A stretch of 64,000 nt of DNA from Impatiens glandulifera (GCF_907164915.1 NW_025919154.1:1-64000), one strand, 5' to 3'. Positions 43,223-56,400 are shown, counted from the first letter of the stretch. Notes: generated by a model from the sequence alone, not told the origin. Numbers and translations: made by a program.

Positions 43223-45615
43223 ATTGTTTTCGATAAATTAATACCATTTGGATTGAGAAAAATTATTAATTAATTAAAATATTAATTAATTAATAAATTA
43301 ATAAATTATTAATGAATCGATAAATTAATAATTTATTAATTTATCGAGATATTCATAAATTTTAGTAAATTAAATAAATTCCTGAATGTAATTAAATTAT
43401 AGATAAATAAATTTAAATAAATTATAAATGCATGAATTTAAATAAATTAAATAATTTCATGAATATTACTAAACTTAATACATTCATCAATTTAAACTAA
43501 GTTAATGAATATAAATAATAATTAAATAAAAACATTCATGTATTTGTACATAATATTGTATAAGTAAAAATCAAAATATAACACAATATCTACCAATGTT
43601 GTACACAGTAATATTATGACGTCTCATATCAAAGATGTTAAAAAATAAACCATGACAGTACATCTTAAAATAAATTATATTATAATTATTATAAAAATAC
43701 ATCTTAGAATAAATATTTATAATTTTGATGTAATATGAAATTATTAATTTATATATTATATGGACTTATATAAATTAATAAAAATATATTATCTTATAAA
43801 TTTAAGAAATTATTAATTTTTTTAATGATTCCGAGCTGGGAATACAAAATTTATTAATTAATCGTGTTTATTAATATATCGAGTATTAATTTATTAAGGT
43901 TTTACTGGAGTACTATTATTATTTTATGTTATTAATACCTGATAAGAAATTAGACAAGATTTATATTTAATTAAGTATAATTAACACCATTAAATAATTT
44001 GTTTAATTATATATAAAAATGACATAATATTGTTACCATATATTTCTGATTATACAAAAGTTAAACAATAAAACTTAAAAAAAATTAATAAGTATATCTA
44101 TTATTTATATAATTTTTGTTTATTTTATTATTATGATGAATGGTCGGTCAATCACATCGGTATAATATATAATCAAATTTGAATGGATCCACTTTTTGGA
44201 CAGTTTTAATTGAATATTCTAAGGTTCTTATAGCTCATTTGAGGTAACTAAAGTTATATGAAAAAATCTTACTTAGAAAATTAAAATTTTATTCTAGTAC
44301 AAAATAATTTATTTTAAGAATATTTGAGATAAATTATGAATATATACTTTTATTTATAAAATTTATAAAAAAAAAATAAACTTAATTATTTAAATCTTTT
44401 AAGTGATAAATGGATTATCTAAATATGGAAAGGGTTGATAATATCACGCAGGTTTATTTTGATCATAAATAGGCTTAAATCGAAGTTACTAGGAACAAAA
44501 TATATTGTCAAGATTGAAAATGTTTTTTCCTTAGAAGAAATTATGTAATTTGTTTAGACAAATATGCCGTTAAATTAGAATCTAATGTCCATTACTATTT
44601 CTATTCTGTTAATTAGAAGGTATTCTAGTCAAATATTTTTTTCAAGTAAGACCGAACTTTTGGTGGTCAAAGTATGCATAATGTATTTCACAATCCTAAC
44701 TAAATTCATAATAAAAATTCTAAAATTGCCGTATTTCATACCCTTTTTTCTATAAGAACTTAGTCAAACTTTTTAACAACATTTAGTATGAAATTTAAAA
44801 ATAAAAACTAATAATTTATTTGATTTGAATGTGGTTATGTAAGTTATTTGGTTCAAATTAAAAATAATCTTCGTATTTAAATTATTGAAATGTCATAAAT
44901 AATTATTGATACATTTGCTTTTATGCATAAGCAAGAAAATATACCCGATCATACAACCCTCACATAGAATCATCATCATCATATTAATGAGACTTCTCTC
45001 AATTGCATTACCTTCAACAAGATCATACAAAAATTACTTAAGAATTAGAAAAGTTTTCAAGTATACATATATTTCAACTATAATAATTATTGATACATTT
45101 GCTCTTATGCATAAGCAAAAATTACTTATATCACTTATTTCTATAAATTTAAATAAAAATATGTTGAAAATAATAAGTTAAACAAACTTATTTTTTTTAT
45201 GAAAAAAACTAAACAAGATTCCTTAAAAAAAAAATAACCAAAACATCACGACTTTATCCTTCTAAATTTAATAAAATAACTTTTTATATAAACTTGTATT
45301 ATGTTTCTATTTTTTCTCATTTACAAGTGCACCACACTTTTATCTTTTTTATCATAATTCATTAAATTTTGAAGGATACCAGATTAATTTTAAATATTAT
45401 AAAATAAAAATATTATTCCTATTTATAATAATTATAATAATGAAAAAAATTAATGATAGGATAAACAAAAATTTTGTAAGGAAAAGTAGTGTACATGATG
45501 TAAAGCTGATTAGGATGGATAATTTAAAATATTTATTTATCTTTTCCTTTTTCATTAATAACTTCTCTTCTCTTTATTTATATTTTTTTTTCTTTTTTAT
45601 TACAAATAATTTATA
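43223..45615. other. AT-rich intergenic DNA, no gene seen
   Basis: No recognisable product on either strand. Contains a TTAATTAA-rich palindromic patch at about 43260-43350 and a 40-base direct repeat (TTGATACATTTGCT-TTATGC) at about 44905 and 45090. Confidence 0.7.
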
Positions 45616-45620
45616 ATTAT

Positions 45621-46900
45621 TGTTAGGATCTAGGTCGCGACTGGCGGACCGGGGTCTGGCCGGTTAGCGAATTTCACTCAAAGGTGGTAATTAATCCGGT
45701 TAGAGATTAATACCGGGGTTTCAATACTACACAAACTGTCACAAACCCTTGAACCGAGTTCAAGCGCGAAAGTGGTTTGTTTCAGGTTGAAGCAGCACAC
45801 ACACGAGATAGGCAGAACCGGATTTGAATAAGATAGGTTTGGAGATTGCTGGGTCGGTTTTGCAGCTTGGTAATTCGGTTTAGGTGATGTTGAATCGGTT
45901 GGAGCGGTATTAGTAGGTTAGTGCAGATCGGTTAGAATGTAAAGCAGGCAGAAAGTAAATAACAAGACAGATTTTTATGGATGTTCGGAGAGGAAACTCC
46001 TACGTCACCCCTTCCTCTCGAAACCGCGAAAAGGATATTCACTAAGGAATACACAAACACAATCCGATCGAGACTTATTTCCTGCTCGATAACACCCATA
46101 CAATTTTAACCGAAATTGTAAATACACTCTTGATCTCTTAATCTTAGAGAGATGAAACACAATTTTTGACTTAGGTTGTAGAAAATTCTCAGAGCTTGTA
46201 ACCACATTTATTCCTCTTCAGCTCCTTCTTTTATAGGTGAAATGTGTCAACGGTCACATTTCATTTCCTTGAATCTGATTGGTTGAGCAGAGGTTCAGTG
46301 ATTCAGACCTGGCGGTCAACTCTTCAGACCTGGCGGTCTTGTCTTCAGACCTGGCGGTCTTGTCTTCAGACCTGACGGTCTAGTCTTCAGACCTGGCGGT
46401 CTAGTCTTCCAGTGTGTAGGTCAAACCGACTAGGTTTGTGTTTTACTCAATATGGCAACTGTCGGTTGGACAGTTGCCTGTACCTGGAAGATTGCCTTTC
46501 TGATTTATCTTGGAGTGGAAAGATCTTGTAGGACGATCTTCTGCAACCTGCAGACTGTCCTCAGACTTGTATGAATATGGCAATAGTAAAGTCTGTCCCT
46601 TCGGTATCATTCTCAACAGATACTCGAAGTATCTATTTGTACTGGTCGGTTGTTTATGTTAACCGGATGACTTCCGGTTTTTCCATAGCTTCTGATTGAC
46701 CGACTGTTCAATGGTTCTGGCCTTCTGATTTGACCGATCTTGTCTTTCTTGTTCGGTCAGGTTTTTGATCGGTTTGATTGCTTGACCGGTTGAGTTTCTT
46801 AACTGGTTGAGTAATTTGACCAGTTGAATTCTTTACCTGTTCCTGCACAAGAGATTTGTTTTTGTTATGTTTTATTTAACCGATCTAATTTTATCTAACA
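45621..46900 (-). repeat. Element 2, 3' LTR (left copy)
   Basis: 1280 bp, TGTTAGG...TATCTAACA. It contains five tandem 21-bp units of TCAGACCTGGCGGTC type at about 46300-46410, against three in the other LTR. Confidence 0.95.
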
Positions 46901-47132
46901 ATTTCTCCCTTTTTGATTATTTTATTTAAAATATTCAAAATCATGTAAGATTGCAAATGTAGGCCGGTTTTGTTTTTAAGAGTTTATTTGGCCGGATTTT
47001 TGGAAACTGACTTGGGAGAATTTTTCAAAAAATTTTGGAAAATTTTGAGAAAAATTTTGAAATTTTTTATATTTTATCTTATAAATTTCTCCATTTTTGA
47101 TTATTTTATTTAAAATATTCAAAATCATGTAA
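46890..47132 (-). promoter_or_regulatory. Element 2 polypurine tract region, duplicated
   Basis: The polypurine tract and LTR end at 46890-46948 are repeated with changes at about 47073-47132 (TTATCTTATAAATTTCTCC). This mirrors the duplication in element 1, so it predates their divergence. Confidence 0.8.
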
Positions 47133-47679
47133 GAATGCAAATGTAGGCCGGTTTCTTAAATCACTTTATATATAAGAGATATGCTAAGGCAAAAATACTA
47201 TATATATAAAACCGAAATAAAGAAAAGTAAAGAAGGTAAATGAAGCCCATATTTCTTCGATCTAGGCGGCAGGAATTTTTCCAGCTGTTCATCGGTGGCC
47301 TTTCCCTTGACCACTTGAACCGGCCTGGATGAGGATCCTCGACCGCCTGAGGTGCCGGTGAGAGGAGAGATCGGTTGACCGAACGATCTAATTGGAACCG
47401 CATTCAAACACCGCTGTCTTCTGAGCTGCGGCTCGACATCTTCCTCGAGATCTTCCTAGCTTGCAAAACCGGGTTAGATTGAGGTTCCACAACCGTATCG
47501 GTGACTCTGTCCAAAAGTGTCGTGATTTCCGCCCTTTTCTCAGCAGCCTTCCTCTTTCGTGTAGCCGGAACAGAAGGGGAAGCAACCGTCTTTGACTTCT
47601 TGTGAGCCGCGGCGAACTTATTGTATGTTTCCTGTTGGACCGTTAGCCGGGTAGCATCTTTGGCTTGTTGAGCTGCTAT

Positions 47680-48265
47680 TAGGGGTGTTCAATATTTGGT
47701 CTGAACCGAATATCCGACCGAATTTGAATTCACCGAATTCGAATAAACCGAATTCGAATTTCATTTTCGGTTATCGAATCGAATTTCAAACCAATTCGAA
47801 TTCAAATACGGTTTTCGAATTGGTTTTCGAGTTTGGGTTTCAACTCGAAAACCAAACCGAAAACCGAATTCATTTTTTATTATTTATTTTCCAAACTTAA
47901 CTTAAGAATAAATTCAAAATAATCAAACTAAAATATTTTGAATTAAGATTTATAATAAAAGAAAAAAATGAAACAAAAACACTAGTGGTTTAGTGGTAGA
48001 ATAGTACTTTACCATGGTATAGATCTTGGGTTCAATTCTTGGTTGGTACATTTTATTTTGAGTTTAAAATAAAAGAAAATTGAATTCGGTTTGAATTCGA
48101 ATTATTCGAAATTCAAACCGAATATAAAATTCGAATTCGGTTCGATTTAATTAGAATTTATTCGAATTCGGTTCGGTTTTCGAGTTGACGAAAAAAAACA
48201 AAAAATTCGAAGAAACCGAATTGAGGAACTCGAATAACCCGAAACCGAACCGATGAACACCCCTA
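47680..48265. mobile_element. Non-autonomous hAT-type element inside ORF D
   Basis: 586 bp with perfect 12-bp terminal inverted repeats TAGGGGTGTTCA, flanked by an 8-bp target duplication GCTGCTAT (47672-47679 and 48266-48273). These features are those of hAT elements. Subterminal regions are rich in CCGAATTCGAAT and CGGTTCGGTTTT repeats in opposing orientation. No transposase. A tRNA-like block lies near the centre. Target plus element add 594 bp, a multiple of three. Confidence 0.9.
47979..48050 (+). pseudogene. tRNA-Gly(GCC)-like relic inside the hAT element
   Basis: About 72 bases align almost along their full length to plant tRNA-Gly(GCC) as I remember it. The A box (TGGTTTAGTGGTAGAA) and B box (GGTTCAATTC) are easily seen. 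Most differences are C to T or G to A, including the anticodon region (ACC instead of GCC), and the acceptor stem no longer pairs well. Not a working tRNA; possibly a former pol III promoter or captured gene. Confidence 0.7.
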
Positions 48266-50593
48266 GCTGCTATGGCCGCTGCTATGGCCGGTGCATTGTT
48301 CACTATATTTTGTATATGACCGGCCAGGTTCGCATCTGCCGCTATCGTTTCCTTCTGTATCCGGGTCTGCTCGTCCAGTGCATCTTGGAGCTTTTGGGCC
48401 GCGTTGGCATTCGCTTCCTCAAGTGCCTTGTCGGCAGCCAGCTTAGCCGCTATTAACTCCGCCACCTGTTCGGTGACCGCTTTGAGATCGACTTCAAGCT
48501 TGGCATTCTTTTCTTCAAGGGTCATTACCCTCTCAAGTGTAGAGCCGGCTTAAGCACCGGATCGAGCCAGGTCCTCATCGACCTTCGTCAACCTTTGATC
48601 GGTTGTTTCTTGAGACCGTTCCATCCTTGCGACCCTTTGGCTTACCGAAGCGAGGTCGTTCACCAGCTTCAGAGTTATCTCCTGTAATGCCTTGGTTCTG
48701 ACAAGATGACCGCCGTACAACTGATCCGTATTGCCGTAATTTGTTTCAACAGACGTGATCCGGGCGACCGCGTTTTGTAGATCATCCTTTGTTGTCTCAG
48801 CCATTTCGATGGCTTTAGTCGCGATTTCTGTGATTTTCTTTTTCCATGGCTGAACCGTGTCATTGACAAATTCTTCAATGAGGGCCTTTGCCCTTTCTTC
48901 CGTTATGGCCTGTATAGAGTCCCTAGTTTGAACAGAGACTGGCGGTGTGCCCGTCTTGAGATCGGTCATGTTGATGGCCTGTGCCGGTGGAGGAGAGTGA
49001 GTCTCATTATCGGACGGATTCTGACCGCTATCATCCTCAAGAGGTGATCTGGATAAGTTCGATGTTTCCTGGTGGTCGGGCTCCGCTTCAAGCCGCGCCA
49101 TCTCCTCGGTCAGTGCCCTTTCCTTGACCGTAAGCAATTCTAACACCAAGAGCTCAAGTCGAGATTCCGGTGTCCCCGGAATATGTTTTTCTTGGAGGCG
49201 TCGAATGTGTTCGGTGAGTCCTAATAACCGAGCATGCGGTTCGACCATCTTGCTTCGTCCTAGGGCGGTCGTGACGCACCGAGCCTTCGTGAGTCTGATG
49301 ACCTCCTCCTCCATCTCAACCAACTTTTCGAATTTCTGGTTAGCGGTGAGATCCGGTAGAATGTTTTTGAAGAATATTCGATGCCGGTGCAGGACCCATT
49401 GATAATAGGCGTCGAATGCCGCGCCAGCCTGCTGATGTATCTCGTCCATGATTCTGCTGACGAGTTCCTCGACCGTTTGCCGGGTGTGTTCATCTGCGGA
49501 GTCATCTTCCTCCCGAAGTCTGTCCGAACCGGCATCATCATCATCATGTCAGACCGATTGTTCCTCGACTATCGATCATTTCCCCTTACCGGTCCGATCT
49601 TCTCCGGTATTTTGTGAAGCGGTTCGGCCAGAGCTGGATGCCGAGTCTTCAGTGTTGGGGGTGTCGGACATCGGATTAGCCGATCTGGTTGGTTGTCTAT
49701 CTTTCTTGTTTCCGGATTTTTCTTTAACCGGAGCTTCCTTCTTACTGGTTGCCTTCTTCTTTCGGCCACCTGTAGAACCGGAGGCCTTCCCTTTGCCTTT
49801 CTTGTCCTTTGGTTTAACGAACTGATGAGACTTTAGGACTTTTCTTGGGGCGAGGAGAACACCAGGACCGGTGTTAATGTTGAAGTGGCGCATTATCTTT
49901 CCGAGTGGGATGACGTATCCCCATGACCGAATGGATGTCGGATCCACCATTTAACACAGGTTTGTAAACACCACCTTTGCCCAGTTGATGTTGATGCCGT
50001 TGACCAAACCGGCAATCATTTCAATCTTTGCCCGGGTGAGGTTGTCAAAATTGCCTCCTCTTGCTTGGACCGATTTTGTGAATATGTCACACAGCGGTCT
50101 ATACTCCGGTTTTAGAGATGATTTCTTACCGGATACCACTATAGGAACCGTTGTATCCGAAAGATCCTGGAAAGCCGCCTGGAAAGGTTCCTCGTCCATG
50201 GACACCGAGAAGTTCCTCCCTTCGGATGGCAGATGCAGTATTTTAGCGACCGACTCCTCCGTCAATTCGAGCCGTTGACCGCCTATTGTTGCGATGATTG
50301 ATCCTTCGGTGAGGAATGCGGTTAGGAAAAATTCGTTGACTGCATCCTGGTATAATACGAATGGCCCGCCCAGAAAGTGTTCGAGACCGGACTCGGAGAT
50401 CCGGGATAACACCTGCTTTGCCTGAGCCGAACCGTTTGCGAGAGTAAAGGTTTGAACAACACTAAATCGCGACCCATTTTAGATAATAGGACCGAGAGAT
50501 CAAGAGAGTAAAGGTTTGAGAGAGTTGAGAAAGTTGAAAGCTAGAGAGAGAAAGCCGAATCGCGTGAAAATGAAAGAAAATGACTAAGGACCC

Positions 50594-50601
50594 TATTTAT
50601 A
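50594..50601 (-). promoter_or_regulatory. TATA box of ORF C (element 2)
   Basis: Minus strand CGACTATAAATAGGG, about 117 bp before ATG 50477, at the same place as in element 1. Confidence 0.7.
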
Positions 50602-50649
50602 GTCGCGGTTTGGAATTCCAACCGCCGCGAACCGTCACATCCTGGTTGG

Positions 50650-50713
50650 GCGGGAAACCATTGGCGGGAATTTATTAGCGGGAACTTCTTAGCGGGAATC
50701 AATGGGCGGGAAT
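50650..50713 (-). promoter_or_regulatory. Cluster of five TTCCCGC motifs upstream of ORF C (element 2)
   Basis: Five copies at 50650, 50664, 50679, 50692 and 50706 (plus-strand form GCGGGAA), spaced 13-15 bp. On the minus strand four of the five fit the E2F consensus WTTSSCSS. Element 1 has one clear match and degenerate ones in the same place. E2F control is an inference. Confidence 0.5.
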
Positions 50714-51022
50714 TTTCCCTCCAAAGACTTTGAGTGGTCTTTTGATTGCGGTTATCTAACCGGTGATAAGGCGGTTCTTCTTGTAACCGTTTATTAAATG
50801 AAGCGGTTATTTAACCGTGAAGATGCGGTTTTTCGATTTTGACCGGATTTTTTCAATGAAGTAATTTATCGATATTAACCGGTTAGTCAAATATATATTC
50901 TAATATTGCGATTTTGGACCTGGTTAACAAGCTTAAGAATTAGATAGTCATTGAAAGGAAAGATACATGATAGAAACCGATTCATTGATTGGTTTAAAAT
51001 ACACAAGAAATAGAACTACAAC

Positions 51023-51724
51023 TTATGTAATGACTATTCTAGAGAGCTTGTCCTCCACCCCATCCTTATCGAGAACATTCGATGGGGATGCTGGTGTACC
51101 TGGTCCAAATTCTGGACGGTACTTAAGAAAGAGTCGGCTTAAGTGAGGAGCGTAATCGAGACCTTTCTTGGTCTCCACCATAGTCCTCAGGTTTTGGAAG
51201 ATGACCGATGACCAATTTATGGGTGTATTGCTGACAATGTAGGTCATCATGTCGAACATTCTCTTGGAGTAGTGTTGGTTCAGAGATTAGAAGATGATAA
51301 ATCGGTTGACAATCTCGTAAAGGAGTTGGATGTGGTGGAAAAGGCGGGTTTTTAGCCCGTGGTTCTCCACCGGCACCTCGGTTCCGGAGAACATTTCCGA
51401 ATAATCGGTTGCTGCGCTTCCCACCCTAGTTGGGAAATCGGAAAACCCTTCAGTGGGTAAATTGAACATTTGAGCGAGTTCGTTTTCGTCCAGAAAAACG
51501 AAGTGGCCTCTCACTGAGGAAACAATGAAATCTCCTCTCAAAGAGGCATTGTTGAAGAAGTCGGTTACGTCCGTAATAAGTATGGGTCCGGATTCTTCGA
51601 GAAAATCACGAAGACCGGTGTCGATTAGTGATTCAAACATAAGTTCCTTTGTTTCCAGATCATCATACTCCATGCATGAATCGAAGTCAATGCTCAAGAA
51701 GTTCCTTAGAGTTCGGCTCGACAT
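51023..51724 (-). pseudogene. Element 2 accessory ORF B, one premature stop
   Basis: Starts MSSRTLRNFLSIDFDSC at 51724, the ATG matching element 1. The frame is the same up to 51023 except for one TAA near 51285 after NRFIIF, where element 1 has Gln in LCQS. Ends with PGTPASPSN as in element 1. 233 codons in register otherwise. Confidence 0.8.
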
Positions 51725-51802
51725 GTTTTGAAATTTTGCCAAGATAGAGAGAGTTCAAGAAGTTTTGATTTTAGGATGTTGTGAGTTGATAAGGTGGGGT
51801 TC

Positions 51803-51810
51803 CTTATATA
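51803..51810 (-). promoter_or_regulatory. TATA box of ORF B (element 2)
   Basis: Minus strand TCTATATAAGGAACC, about 80 bp before ATG 51724. The TTTTCCCTCCAA box follows directly upstream. Confidence 0.7.
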
Positions 51811-52164
51811 GATCTGAAATTGGAGGGAAAATAGCAACATTTAATACTAAAATTCAGTTTTGTCTCATTTATGAAGGGAATATTTATGTTTCCAAAACTC
51901 CTTGGGAAGGAGTTACTTTTGACCGGTTGCGGAGCTCGAGGTAAGGAATCTAGTTGGAAAGTAACTAAGTTTGTTAGATAGTAATTACTCATGTAGATGG
52001 AAGTTGAGAGTTACTTATCATTAATGAAAGAGAGTACATGAAACCAGAAGGTAAGTAATTAAAACCGAAAAATAGCATAGACTAAACCGAGATGATCATG
52101 ATAGAGTGGGACACTGATACAACCGGTGCGTATAGCAAAATGACCGGTTGTAGGAAGGAATGAC

Positions 52165-52907
52165 TTAGTTTCCGTTGGAGTTGATGTGGCGGTTCTTCCT
52201 CTTCCAGGCCTTCTCAAACCGCTCATAGAATGATTCGGTGACCTCTTTGGTGATGACCTGGGCCTGGTTCAACCCTTCTCCCGGACAGAGTGGAACCCCA
52301 AGTTCCAAAAGTAGGCAGCTAATCTGGGGGACGAGGCCGATTGCGCGAATGCCGATCATCCAGATTAGGACATCGAACAACACCCTTGACTAGTTGACTA
52401 GCGTACCCGTGGTTATGGCAGACATCATGTTGAAAACTGCGGTACAATAGGTATTGGTCACATCCTTTCCTAGGATGCCTCGACCGATGACATCGTTGAG
52501 AAGCTTGTACTCAGCTCTCAGCGATGATCTGGCACCATGGTCATTGACCGGGCGGTTTGACCGAGCAAAGCTTAAGGCGACTTCGGCCTTTAGGTCAGCC
52601 GGAACGTTTAGGTCGGTGAGCCCTTGCTTCGGAAGGTCGAAGCATCTGGCGAAATCATTCTCTGTGAAATCAAATACGGTCCCTCCCACCTTGGACTGAA
52701 TGTGAGTGTCGAAGTGAGGAGTACCTCGGAAAACCCTAGCATTGTAGAAAAATTCCAGGACTGTTTCGGGAAAGATGACATATTTGTAATCTAAAAGTGT
52801 TTGAGACCGGTGTCTTCAAGTGACTTAATCATCTTGAAGACTTCATAATGCTCAGTGCCTTGAGCTGAATCGAAATCCACTTGAAGGATGTTTGGAAACT
52901 GAGACAT
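52165..52907 (-). pseudogene. Element 2 accessory ORF A, broken
   Basis: ATG at 52907 (MSQFPNILQVDFDS) starts in one frame; a frameshift in the first third moves coding to the frame of 52689-52165. A stop near 52387 replaces the Trp in NW of the TPVNWSRVLF motif (element 1). The rest matches element 1 (FDFTENDFARCFDLPKQG, LRAEYKLLNDVIGRGI). Confidence 0.78.
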
Positions 52908-52966
52908 TTTGTCTTAGTAAGAGGATAAGTTGGAGCTTGTGATTGTTTTGTTTAAGGTTTGCCTAA

Positions 52967-52974
52967 CTTATATA
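52967..52974 (-). promoter_or_regulatory. TATA box of ORF A (element 2)
   Basis: Minus strand TAATATATAAGTTAGG, about 60 bp before ATG 52907. The sequence differs from that in element 1 (TATTTAAA) but the position is kept. Confidence 0.6.
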
Positions 52975-53419
52975 TTAGTGGAGGGATGATAGTATTATCC
53001 AGTGTGTCGCAGGTAATGATGTCTATTGACCATAGGGTAAGGCATTTTGCATGAAATAAGCATGTCTACAACCTAGGATGTGAGTCATAGACCTGGACGG
53101 TGAAAGATATCGTATCTTCACGTCTTTTGAGGTATGACCGTTTTACTTTGAAAATGTAGTTTTTCAGAACAGATAAGTTTAAACACAGATAATTATTCCA
53201 TTTTTGTTTGGAGGCCAAATAATCCGAAGTAAACTATTTCCAAACCGGTTGGTTTTCAGTCATTCGTTCCGATGCGGTTAATTGGTGCATGCACTAAGTA
53301 ACCGGTCGGTTTACCCTAACTGATAAACAAAGCGGTTCTTCCATAGATACCTTGGTGAATTTGGAATCCGACAATTTAGGAGGAACTACCGATTTTGTCT
53401 GTCCGAACCGATTTCCCTT

Positions 53420-56400
53420 TTAAAAATTTTTAGAGATAAGTTGATTAATATCGGTTAAACCAAGTGTGAGTCTGAATTGAGAAAACTTAGCTTCCTGCAG
53501 AGGCTTTGTGAAGATATCGGCTACTTGTTGATTTGTTGATACGTATTCCAGCCGGATATGCTTCAACATGACATGTTCCCGAATGAAGTGGTGCCTTTTG
53601 TCAATGTGCTTGGTTCTAGAGTGTAGATCCGGGTTGTATGTGATTGCTATGGCACTCGTATTATCGCAAAAAATTGGAGACTCTTCGACTGTGATGCCGA
53701 AATCCTTCAGTTGTTGTTGGATCCAAAGAAGTTGTGAACAACAACTTCCGGCTGCCAGGTATTCAGCTTCTGCGGTTGACGTGGCCACCGATGTTTGTTT
53801 CTTGCCGTGCCATGAAACAAGCCGATCACCTAGGAATTGGCATGTTCCGCTGGTGCTTTTTCTATCAACCTTACAACCTGCGTAGTCTGCATCTGAGTAA
53901 CTTGTGAGGTTAAAAGATGAGTCCTTTGGATACCACAAACCGACTTCAGGAGTTCCCTTTAGGTATTTCAAGATTCTCTTTGCGGCTGTGTAGTGAGACT
54001 GTTTTGGATTAGCCTGGAATCTCCCGCACACACCGACCGCAAATAATATATCCGGTCTACTTGCTGTCGGGTATAGGAGAGAACCGATGATTCATCGGTA
54101 AACTGTCAGGTCTACTGCCTGACCGTCATCATCCTTGTCCAATTTGACCAATGAGCTCATTAGAGTAGCGGCTGAGGAGCACGTGTCGATCCCAAATTTT
54201 TTTAGAAGTTCCTTAGTGTACTTGGGTTGGCTTATGAAAGTTCCTTCTTCGAGTTGCTTAACCTGAAGACCTAGGAAGAAGCTTAATTCTGTCATCATAC
54301 TCATTTTAAATTTGTTAGTCATCAAGGTTGAGAATTTATCACATAGCTTAGGATCGGTTGAACTGAAGATGATATCATCTACATATATTTGAACAAGTAA
54401 GATATGTTCCTTTTTCTCAAATTTAAATAGTGTTTTGTCCACCGAACCGATGGTGAAATCATGTTTTAGCAGAAATGCGGTTAGTGTGTCATACCAGGCT
54501 CTAAGAGCTTGCTTTAAACCGTATAAAGCTTTGTTTAGGCGGTATACATGGTTGGGCAGTTCAACATTTTTGAAACCGGGTGGTTGTTCAACATATACTT
54601 CTTCACGTAGGTCACCATTCAAAAATGCACTTTTAACATCCATTTGAAAAACTTTAAAATTTTTGAATACAGCAAAAGCTAGAAAAATCCTAATAGCTTC
54701 AATCCTAGCTTCAGGGGCAAATGATTCTTCAAAATCAATGCCTTCTTCCTGTTTGTATCCTTGTGCCACTAATCTGGCTTTGTTCCTCGTGACCAAACCG
54801 TCTTCATTGAGTTTATTTCTAAATACCCATCTTGTTCCTATGACCGGTTGATCTTTCGGTCTAGGGACTAAGTACCAGACTTTGTTACTCTCAAACTGGT
54901 TTAACTCTTCTTGCATTCCCAAGATCCAATCCGGATCTGACAATGCTTCATCCACTCTTTTCGGCTCAATCTGGGATATAAACGCGGAATTAAAGTATTC
55001 CTCCAGGATTTGTCGCCTAGTTCGAACGGGTTCTGAAGGGTCACCTATAATTAGCTCAGGAGGATGATTTGTGTTCCTTTTGAGATTCGGTTCAGGAGCG
55101 TCTACCAAATCACCGTTTACTTGATTAAGGCTAGATGTAACGGTAGGCTGAACAAGAGTGTCAGACCGACCGATTTCCTCGGTTTGAACCGAAGTGTGAG
55201 CTTCCTGCCGTGGGACAGCTTGATCCGGCTGGGTTTCATCATTACCCATTTGTTCATGGACAAACCGTCTAAAAACCGGAATCTCATCTTCACTATCAGA
55301 GTAGATATTGTTATTTTCCAATCTGTTGTGTAGATCAAAGCATGATGTAGTGTTGCTTTCAACCGATTCATCGAAAACAACATGAAGTGATTCCTCCACG
55401 GTTAAAGTTCTAGTGTTGTACACTCTATATGCTTTACTAACTGCTGAGTAACCTAACATGATCCAAATATCGGATTTTGCATCAAAAGAAGATATATAGG
55501 TTTTGCCATTTATGTGAATGTAGCATTTACAACCGAAAATCTTAAGATACCTAAGGTTAGGAACCTTATCAAAGTATACCTCATAAGGTATTGTGAAACT
55601 TGTTGATCAGAGATCGGTTTTGTGTGTGACATGCGGTATTGATAGCCTCAGCCCAGAATTTCTGAGCGATACCCGAATCGGCTATCATGGACCGTGCGGC
55701 TTCCTTGAGAGTTCGGTTTCTTCTCTCGTCCAGGCCGTTCTGTTGAGGAGTCCTAGCACTAGACAACTCGTGTCTCAAGGAATGCATTTAGAGTACTGTT
55801 TGTAAATTCGGTTCCTCTATCACTCCTAATGTTATTAATGCGTGTTGATTTTTCATTTTGCAAACGTTTAAGCTGTGTAATTAAATTTGATGCGGTTTCA
55901 CGTTTGGATGGAAAGAATATTACCCATGTATACCTAGAGTAATCATCAATAACTACCATAGTGTAAAGCATACCTCCTAGGCTGACGACCCTAATCGGTC
56001 CAAATAAGTCCATGTGAAGAAAATCTAAGCATCAGTTAGATTGAATGTGTCATTTACTTTTAAAGGTTGACTTAGTTTGTTTACCCATTTGACATGCTGA
56101 ACAGACCTTATCCTTATTAAATACTATATCAGGAATTCCTTCAACTAACTTTTTACCGCGGATATAGTTTAAGGTTTTCAGGTTTAGGTGGTTTAGTCTT
56201 TTATGCCACAGCCAGGTTTGATCGGTTTTAGCTACCATGCAGACAGGATATTCTACTTTATTTTTCCAATCTACCTTGTAAATATATCCTAACCTATTTC
56301 CGGTTAGCAGTATGATACCTTGAGAGTTTTTAACTAAGCATGCATGTTTAAGAAATTCTACGGTGTATCCAGCGTCACACATTTGACTAATGCTTAGCAG

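Larger units (their letters stand above)
47404..50477 (-). pseudogene. Element 2 accessory ORF C/D fusion, broken
   Basis: From ATG 50477 (MGRD) a frameshift leads into a frame that then stays common from 50412 to a stop at 47404-47406, interrupted by in-frame stops at about 49951, 49576 and 48550. Order: C-type domain (SGLEHFLGG, HLPSEGR, NINWAKVVF), SWGY-PLGKI with GPG, Lys-rich STGGRKKKATSKK, then D-type helical and coiled-coil region, and a basic C-terminus (ATRKRKAAEK). The stops include NLC then TAA directly before MVDP. The shared frame is the main evidence that C and D are one protein of roughly 900-1000 residues in the ancestor. A hAT-type element interrupts D at 47680-48265. Confidence 0.75.

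Noticed and set aside
42623..43273. A 216-codon ORF across the gap
   Set aside because: Most of it is N; no coding claim is possible.
47979..48050. Functional tRNA-Gly gene
   Set aside because: The acceptor stem is disrupted, the anticodon is changed and an extra base lies near the T arm.
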